From NCBI GenBank assembly GCA_031368095.1, contig JANLQX010000378.1:1-8230 (forward strand): a stretch of 8,230 bases of DNA. The letters run 5' to 3'. Origin of the DNA: JANLQX01 sp031368095 (GTDB lineage: Bacteria > Actinomycetota > Acidimicrobiia > Acidimicrobiales > JANYDT01). The number at the start of each line of letters is the position of its first letter. Position 1 is the stretch's first letter. The notes under the pieces are model-generated. The model worked only from the letters and a program-made list of their open reading frames with translations. It had not been told where the DNA came from and did not search any database. This document shows positions 5,165 to 8,230 of the stretch, piece after piece. A program made the position numbers and the translations under genes.

Positions 5165-6456
5165 GCGGTCAGCGCGGGGTTGGGTTCGCGCTGGACCGGA
5201 AGTACGACCGGGCCGCGGAGCGCGCCGGACTTCTTCCACTCGACCCTTGAGGTGTCGATTGTGTAGTCGCCGAATCCGTCGATGAACGCGCCGAGCCCGA
5301 TTCGCATTTCCAAACGGGCGAGCGCAGCCCCAAGGCAGTGATGGATGCCATGACCGAACGAAATTGAACGAGGGTTGTCCCGGTCGAGGTGCAACTCATT
5401 GGCATCTGGCCAACGGCGCGGGTCTCGGTTGGCCGCACCCCACAGGATGGCGACACGGGCGCCCGCTTTGATGGTCTTGTTCCCGAGTTGCATCTCCTTC
5501 GTTGCGACACGGATTCCAGAGGCGACCGACGAGTCGAAACGAATAAGTTCCTCGATGGCGTTCTCGTGTAGGTCGGATCGGCTCCGGAAAAGCTCACGTT
5601 GCTCCGGGTGCGCGGCCAGCGCCACGATGGCGTTGCCGAGCATGCCGGTCGTGGTCTCATGCCCGGCGATCATCAGGATCTCGATCATCGCCACGAGCTC
5701 ATCGTCGGTCAGCGCATCACCGTCGGCGGCCTGGACGAGAACCGAGATCAAGTCGTCTTGCGGCTCGGCCCGACGTTGCGCGGCGACTTCCAGGAAGTAC
5801 GAATGCAGGTCGGCGAAGTGGCGGTTCATGACGACCGGGTCGAACGTCAAGAACGGATCGAGGAGGCAGGCAATCGAATCGGACGCCTCCTTGAGCCAGT
5901 CCCAACGATCACGCGGAAGTCCCAGAATGTCACCGATCACGTAGATCGGGAGCTTGGTGGTGAAGTTCGCAACGACTTCGGGTTCGGCCGCGTCACGCAT
6001 CGCTTCAATCAGTGCGTTCGCCACCTCAGTGACTCTCGGCTCCCAGCCTGCGGTGCGTTTGGGGGTAAACGCTCGACTCACGAGGGACCGTAGGCGAGTG
6101 TGATCCGGCGGATCGGTGACGAGTACCCAACTACGAAAACTCGATTTCGCCTGGTCCGACAGTGCCGAGTAGGGCCGGACAGAAAGCAAGACTTCGACCG
6201 TCTGGCTGACCGCAGTGTCGCCTGATCGAAGGAGTTCGTGCACCTCGTCGTAGCCGATCACGATCCATTGCCCAAAGATGCGGTGATAAAAGACCGGCCC
6301 CTTCTCCCAGAGTCTGTTCAAGCGCGGGTACGGGTCTTTGTAGAACTCGGGTTCGAACGGGTTGTCGGTGCCAACCAGACCGAAGACCACTTTGGCCAAC
6401 CGAGTGCGCTTGGCAATTTGCCGAATAACCGGAAAGGCAATCTGTTCAACCCTCAT
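5131..6456 (-). CDS. Cytochrome P450
   Basis: This 441-residue protein is a complete soluble bacterial P450. Visible landmarks are the C-helix region WVLVTDPPDHTRLRSLVSRAF (from W110), the I-helix oxygen-activation motif AGHETT (264-269), the K-helix EELIR with E303 and R306, and the haem-binding loop FGHGIHHCLGAALA (367-380) with axial ligand C374. It would hydroxylate a small hydrophobic substrate using oxygen and electrons from a ferredoxin and reductase, neither of which is in the window. The substrate cannot be read from sequence; a fatty acid, terpenoid or steroid is likely from the neighbours. The ATG (6454-6456) has a strong ribosome binding site, AGGGGG (6463-6468), six bases upstream. 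It follows the selenoprotein-like peroxiredoxin gene by 58 bases, with no hairpin, so it is the third gene of the 8034-5131 operon. Its 3' end overlaps the convergent LLM gene. Confidence 0.95.
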   Translation of the reverse strand: MRVEQIAFPVIRQIAKRTRLAKVVFGLVGTDNPFEPEFYKDPYPRLNRLWEKGPVFYHRIFGQWIVIGYDEVHELLRSGDTAVSQTVEVLLSVRPYSALSDQAKSSFRSWVLVTDPPDHTRLRSLVSRAFTPKRTAGWEPRVTEVANALIEAMRDAAEPEVVANFTTKLPIYVIGDILGLPRDRWDWLKEASDSIACLLDPFLTFDPVVMNRHFADLHSYFLEVAAQRRAEPQDDLISVLVQAADGDALTDDELVAMIEILMIAGHETTTGMLGNAIVALAAHPEQRELFRSRSDLHENAIEELIRFDSSVASGIRVATKEMQLGNKTIKAGARVAILWGAANRDPRRWPDANELHLDRDNPRSISFGHGIHHCLGAALARLEMRIGLGAFIDGFGDYTIDTSRVEWKKSGALRGPVVLPVQREPNPALTAQVEGASSRMT

Positions 6457-6514
6457 GGACGTCCCCCTGGTGATCGTCGCGCTCGCTTCGGCCTATGACT
6501 TCAACGTGATGCCC

Positions 6515-7000
6515 TCAGCGTGACTTCAGTGCGTTGATCTTTTCGATGAGTTCATCGGGTCCGACGAGATCCCACTGCTGGGCGCCGACGGCGTCGAAGC
6601 GGACGATGCCTTCGGTGTCGATGATGAAACATGCCGGCTGTTGGCCGAGCGAGATCATCCGACTCGTGACGTCGTACGCATCGAACACCGCTCCTGGCTC
6701 ATCGGCGACCACGGTGAACGGATAGCTGTTCTTGGCGAGGTGCTCGTCGAGGTCGGCGACGGAGTGGGGCGCGATGGCGACAACCGATGCGCCGGTGGCT
6801 TGGAGTGCTGGGTAGGAGTCGCGCAACTGCGCGAGGTGCCGGCGGCAGAATGGTCAGAAGAATCCTCGAAGGAACACGAGGATGACAGGCCCGTGGGTCC
6901 GGGCTTCATCCAGGGTCCATGTGGCGCCGCGACCGGACGGAAGCGAAATCGCCGGCGCCTTCGTACCCGATGAAGCCCTGCGTGATGAACGTGATGACAT
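6515..7000 (-). CDS. Selenocysteine-containing peroxiredoxin-like (AhpC/TSA) protein, UGA recoded
   Basis: Read through one in-frame TGA (6854-6856) the gene encodes 161 residues of an AhpC/TSA-type thioredoxin-fold protein. The N-terminal part (GTKAPAISLPSGRGATWTL, 12-30) and the strand leading to FLRGFF are followed by U49-P-F-C52, then RRHLAQLRD, VVAIAPHS, PFTVVADEPGAVFDAYDV and ACFIIDTEGIVRF. The family has cysteine at the U position (RGxWCPxC), so the TGA falls exactly on the peroxidatic residue; C52 gives a UxxC pair and C124 is another cysteine. Such proteins reduce peroxides or act as thiol oxidoreductases in the cytoplasm. The ATG (6998-7000) has GAGGGAGA (7009-7016) eight bases upstream, overlapping the stop of the preceding gene, with a 14-base gap. 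A SECIS-like hairpin lies at 6819-6834. A start at TTG 6826 would give a 103-residue fragment without the active site. A nonsense mutation or sequencing error is less likely, since both flanks are conserved in frame. Confidence 0.85.
6819..6834 (-). promoter_or_regulatory. Candidate bacterial SECIS element
   Basis: On the minus strand UCGCGC-AGUU-GCGCGA forms a perfect 6-bp stem with a four-base loop. It starts 20 bases after the UGA at 6854-6856, and the loop begins 25 bases after it. Bacterial SECIS hairpins lie within the coding sequence just downstream of UGA and carry a G among the first loop bases, which SelB recognises; here G is the second loop base. The stem is GC-rich and short, so chance pairing is possible, but position and loop fit. 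Confidence 0.62.
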
Positions 7001-7008
7001 TCTTCAAG

Positions 7009-7016
7009 TCTCCCTC
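7009..7016 (-). promoter_or_regulatory. Ribosome binding site that fixes the peroxiredoxin start
   Basis: GAGGGAGA on the minus strand is a strong Shine-Dalgarno eight bases before the ATG at 7000 and overlaps the TGA stop of the upstream gene (7015-7017). It shows that translation begins far upstream of the in-frame TGA, supporting the full-length reading. Translational coupling to the upstream gene is likely. Confidence 0.7.
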
Positions 7017-8034
7017 AGGCCCGCGCTGGACCGTCATACCCGACCGGCATGTGGTCGACGATCTGGTCCAGGTATTCACTCAACCCGTAGCCCACGCGCC
7101 CGTCGGGCAACATCCACTCGGTCATGCCCTCGCTGATTCGGGTGAGCAGATCGTTGCCCTCGGGGTCGGTTCGACGGTTACGCAACGGGATGAGGTTGAA
7201 TGCGTCGCCGTTGATGGTCCATGTTCTGGAGGAGCGGGAGGACGACAGGGTGAGTACGACCCCCCGGTGGTAGGCGTCCTCGCCGGTCCACGTGGTTGAC
7301 ACGGAGCATTCGTCGACAAGGTGAATCTGACCGTCCTCCCAAACAAACCCACCCTTGGAGCCGGGGCCGTTGCGTTTCACGACGACGCTGCCCATGAAAC
7401 CGAAGTCGGGCCCCACGTTGCCGGTGAGCCAGCGGTAGTAGTACGGCGCTTGCCAAAAGCGAGGTCCCCACGAGTGATCACGGAGGCCGTACCCGGTGAT
7501 CGTCCAGGTCTGCTCGCCTACGGTGATCGTGCCGCGTGCTTCCAGGAGCTGTTCGTAGTGACCCTTGGCGAACTCCTCACCCGGTGCTTCGTGCGGAGTG
7601 TCGGGTTCGCCGCCGAACATCGCTGAACGGCCGAGGATGCTCAGCGAAACGGAGCACGCCGCACGAGGGTTCTCGGTGAATGCCTTTTTCGGGTCGACCA
7701 TGGCCAGCGGGTCGGCGAGTACGGCGACTTTTCCGTCGTAGGAGAGCTTGAGTTCTTCGAACGGGGTGACTACGTCGATCCGCATGCCACCGCCGTTGAA
7801 CGCCGAGTTGTCGGTGATCTTGGGCCGCTGGAACATGAAGGCCACCCGGCCGTCGGGCAGGTACAGACAGACCGTCATCTCGCAGGAACCCTCGTTGGCC
7901 CGGTTCCCAATCCGGAACCATCCGCCAACCCGTTGCTCGGGGTCATAGGCGTTGAAGTACATGCTCTCGTTGAAGTTCGGCTCGGGACCGAGCTCGTGCA
8001 TGTATTCGTCGATCGGGTCGAGGCGCACTCCCAT
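7015..8034 (-). CDS. AttH/CrtC-like lipocalin-fold protein
   Basis: The 339-residue protein has two beta-rich halves and the hallmark GYGLRDHSWGPRFWQAPYYY (181-200), with RDHSWG at 185-190, typical of the AttH/CrtC-like (hydroxyneurosporene synthase-like) group of tandem lipocalin-fold proteins and of related actinobacterial DUF proteins. CrtC itself adds water to carotenoid double bonds, but most members have no known activity, so only the fold-level family is claimed. Other features are GGWFRIGNRANEG (37-49), near the N-terminus, and DGRVGYGLSEYLDQI near the end. No signal peptide or membrane segment is seen, so it should be cytoplasmic. The ATG (8032-8034) lacks a Shine-Dalgarno and has TACGGT six bases upstream, indicating a leaderless transcript. 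It is the first gene of an operon with the selenoprotein-like peroxiredoxin (14-base gap) and the P450, suggesting work on a hydrophobic, oxidisable substrate. Confidence 0.72.
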   Translation of the reverse strand: MGVRLDPIDEYMHELGPEPNFNESMYFNAYDPEQRVGGWFRIGNRANEGSCEMTVCLYLPDGRVAFMFQRPKITDNSAFNGGGMRIDVVTPFEELKLSYDGKVAVLADPLAMVDPKKAFTENPRAACSVSLSILGRSAMFGGEPDTPHEAPGEEFAKGHYEQLLEARGTITVGEQTWTITGYGLRDHSWGPRFWQAPYYYRWLTGNVGPDFGFMGSVVVKRNGPGSKGGFVWEDGQIHLVDECSVSTTWTGEDAYHRGVVLTLSSSRSSRTWTINGDAFNLIPLRNRRTDPEGNDLLTRISEGMTEWMLPDGRVGYGLSEYLDQIVDHMPVGYDGPARA

Positions 8035-8040
8035 AGGTGA

Positions 8041-8046
8041 ACCGTA
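8041..8046 (-). promoter_or_regulatory. -10 box of the lipocalin/peroxiredoxin/P450 operon
   Basis: TACGGT on the minus strand ends six bases before the ATG at 8034, which places the transcription start at the start codon. No clear -35 is seen; TTGTGA (8066-8071) is 19 bases away. The 101-base divergent gap (8035-8135) also contains GTGAAC (8037-8042) and GTTCAC (8064-8069), an inverted pair 21 bases apart that might bind a regulator; nothing else is evident. Confidence 0.45.
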
Positions 8047-8123
8047 GATGGGTCAGACGAACTGTTCACAAGTCGGCAACCTTCACGGAACGGATGTCAC
8101 TCGGGATTCGCGGGCCGTTGCAC

Positions 8124-8129
8124 TAGGTT
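8124..8129 (+). promoter_or_regulatory. Leaderless -10 box of the plus-strand gene at 8136
   Basis: TAGGTT is followed by six bases and then ATG, the same spacing as at 4175 and on the minus strand at 8041. No Shine-Dalgarno is present and no convincing -35 is visible 16-18 bases upstream. Confidence 0.45.
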
Positions 8130-8135
8130 TCGTAT

Positions 8136-8230
8136 ATGGACACCCTCGAACGCGACGGCATCACCGAAGCTCTCGCCATTATCGACAAGCAACTCATCAC
8201 GCTGCACAAGCGCGAACTCGTGTCCTCGGC
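8136..8230 (+). CDS. Hypothetical protein, 5' part only
   Basis: Thirty-one residues are visible before the window ends, beginning MDTLERDGITEALAII and continuing to HKRELVSS. The stretch is helical and charged, ending in RELVSS, which resembles the N-terminus of small actinobacterial proteins of unknown function that I recall only vaguely. The ATG is chosen because a TAGGTT box six bases upstream gives a leaderless start and because the frame opens there with normal GC-rich codon use. It is divergent from the lipocalin-like gene and may share regulation with that operon. No function is proposed. Confidence 0.6.
   Translation, partial: MDTLERDGITEALAIIDKQLITLHKRELVSS

Noticed and set aside
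6515..6826. 103-residue peroxiredoxin fragment beginning at a TTG
   Set aside because: It lacks the active site, has no ribosome binding site, and family sequence continues upstream in the same frame through the TGA to an ATG with a strong Shine-Dalgarno.
6655..6909. Open frame on the minus strand over the peroxiredoxin N-terminal half, as if a frameshift
   Set aside because: Its translation is serine/proline-rich and unlike the family; the recoded frame matches the family on both sides without any shift.

Overview
The window is GC-rich chromosomal DNA, almost fully coding, with an actinobacterial flavour: an F420-type luciferase-like oxidoreductase, a soluble bacterial P450, an SCP2-like protein, a lipid-type thiolase and many TAnnnT boxes placed 6-8 bases before an ATG, as in leaderless actinobacterial mRNAs. 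The family mix resembles Acidimicrobiia or a related lineage, but that placement is inference. No rRNA, tRNA, CRISPR, insertion sequence or phage gene was recognised.

Layout. On the minus strand, reading from about 2955 down to 1, lie a thiolase, a thermonuclease-like lipoprotein, a ChbG/YdjC-type protein whose catalytic residues are nearly all replaced, and the 5' part of an SCP2-like gene. On the plus strand, 3146-3901 encodes a membrane-anchored zinc metallopeptidase, closed by a strong bidirectional hairpin terminator shared with a convergent 52-residue small gene (3937-4095, minus). A divergent region with a perfect TGTGA-N6-TCACA palindrome precedes a plus-strand LLM oxidoreductase (4187-5164). 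Its 3' end overlaps by 34 bases the 3' end of a convergent P450 gene (5131-6456, minus). The P450 is the last gene of a minus-strand operon: AttH/CrtC-like lipocalin (7015-8034), peroxiredoxin-like gene (6515-7000), P450. A new plus-strand gene begins at 8136 and runs off the window.

Main discovery. The peroxiredoxin-like gene is cut by an in-frame TGA (6854-6856) exactly where the family's peroxidatic cysteine should be, giving FLRGFFUPFC when the TGA is read as selenocysteine. The frame is open and family-like on both sides, a good ribosome binding site and ATG lie upstream, and a 6-bp stem with an AGUU loop begins 20 bases after the UGA, in the place and form expected of a bacterial SECIS element. 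A standard gene caller would report only a 103-residue fragment from a TTG start (6826) and lose the active site.

Second discovery. The YdjC-family protein has kept its fold-level sequence but lost the Asp-Asp pair, the GxHL histidine, the Asp of the HLDSH motif and the late HPA histidine, so it looks like a maintained pseudoenzyme. The overall gene content (thiolase, SCP2, P450, LLM oxidoreductase, lipocalin-like protein) points to lipid or isoprenoid/steroid-like metabolism, though no single pathway can be assigned.
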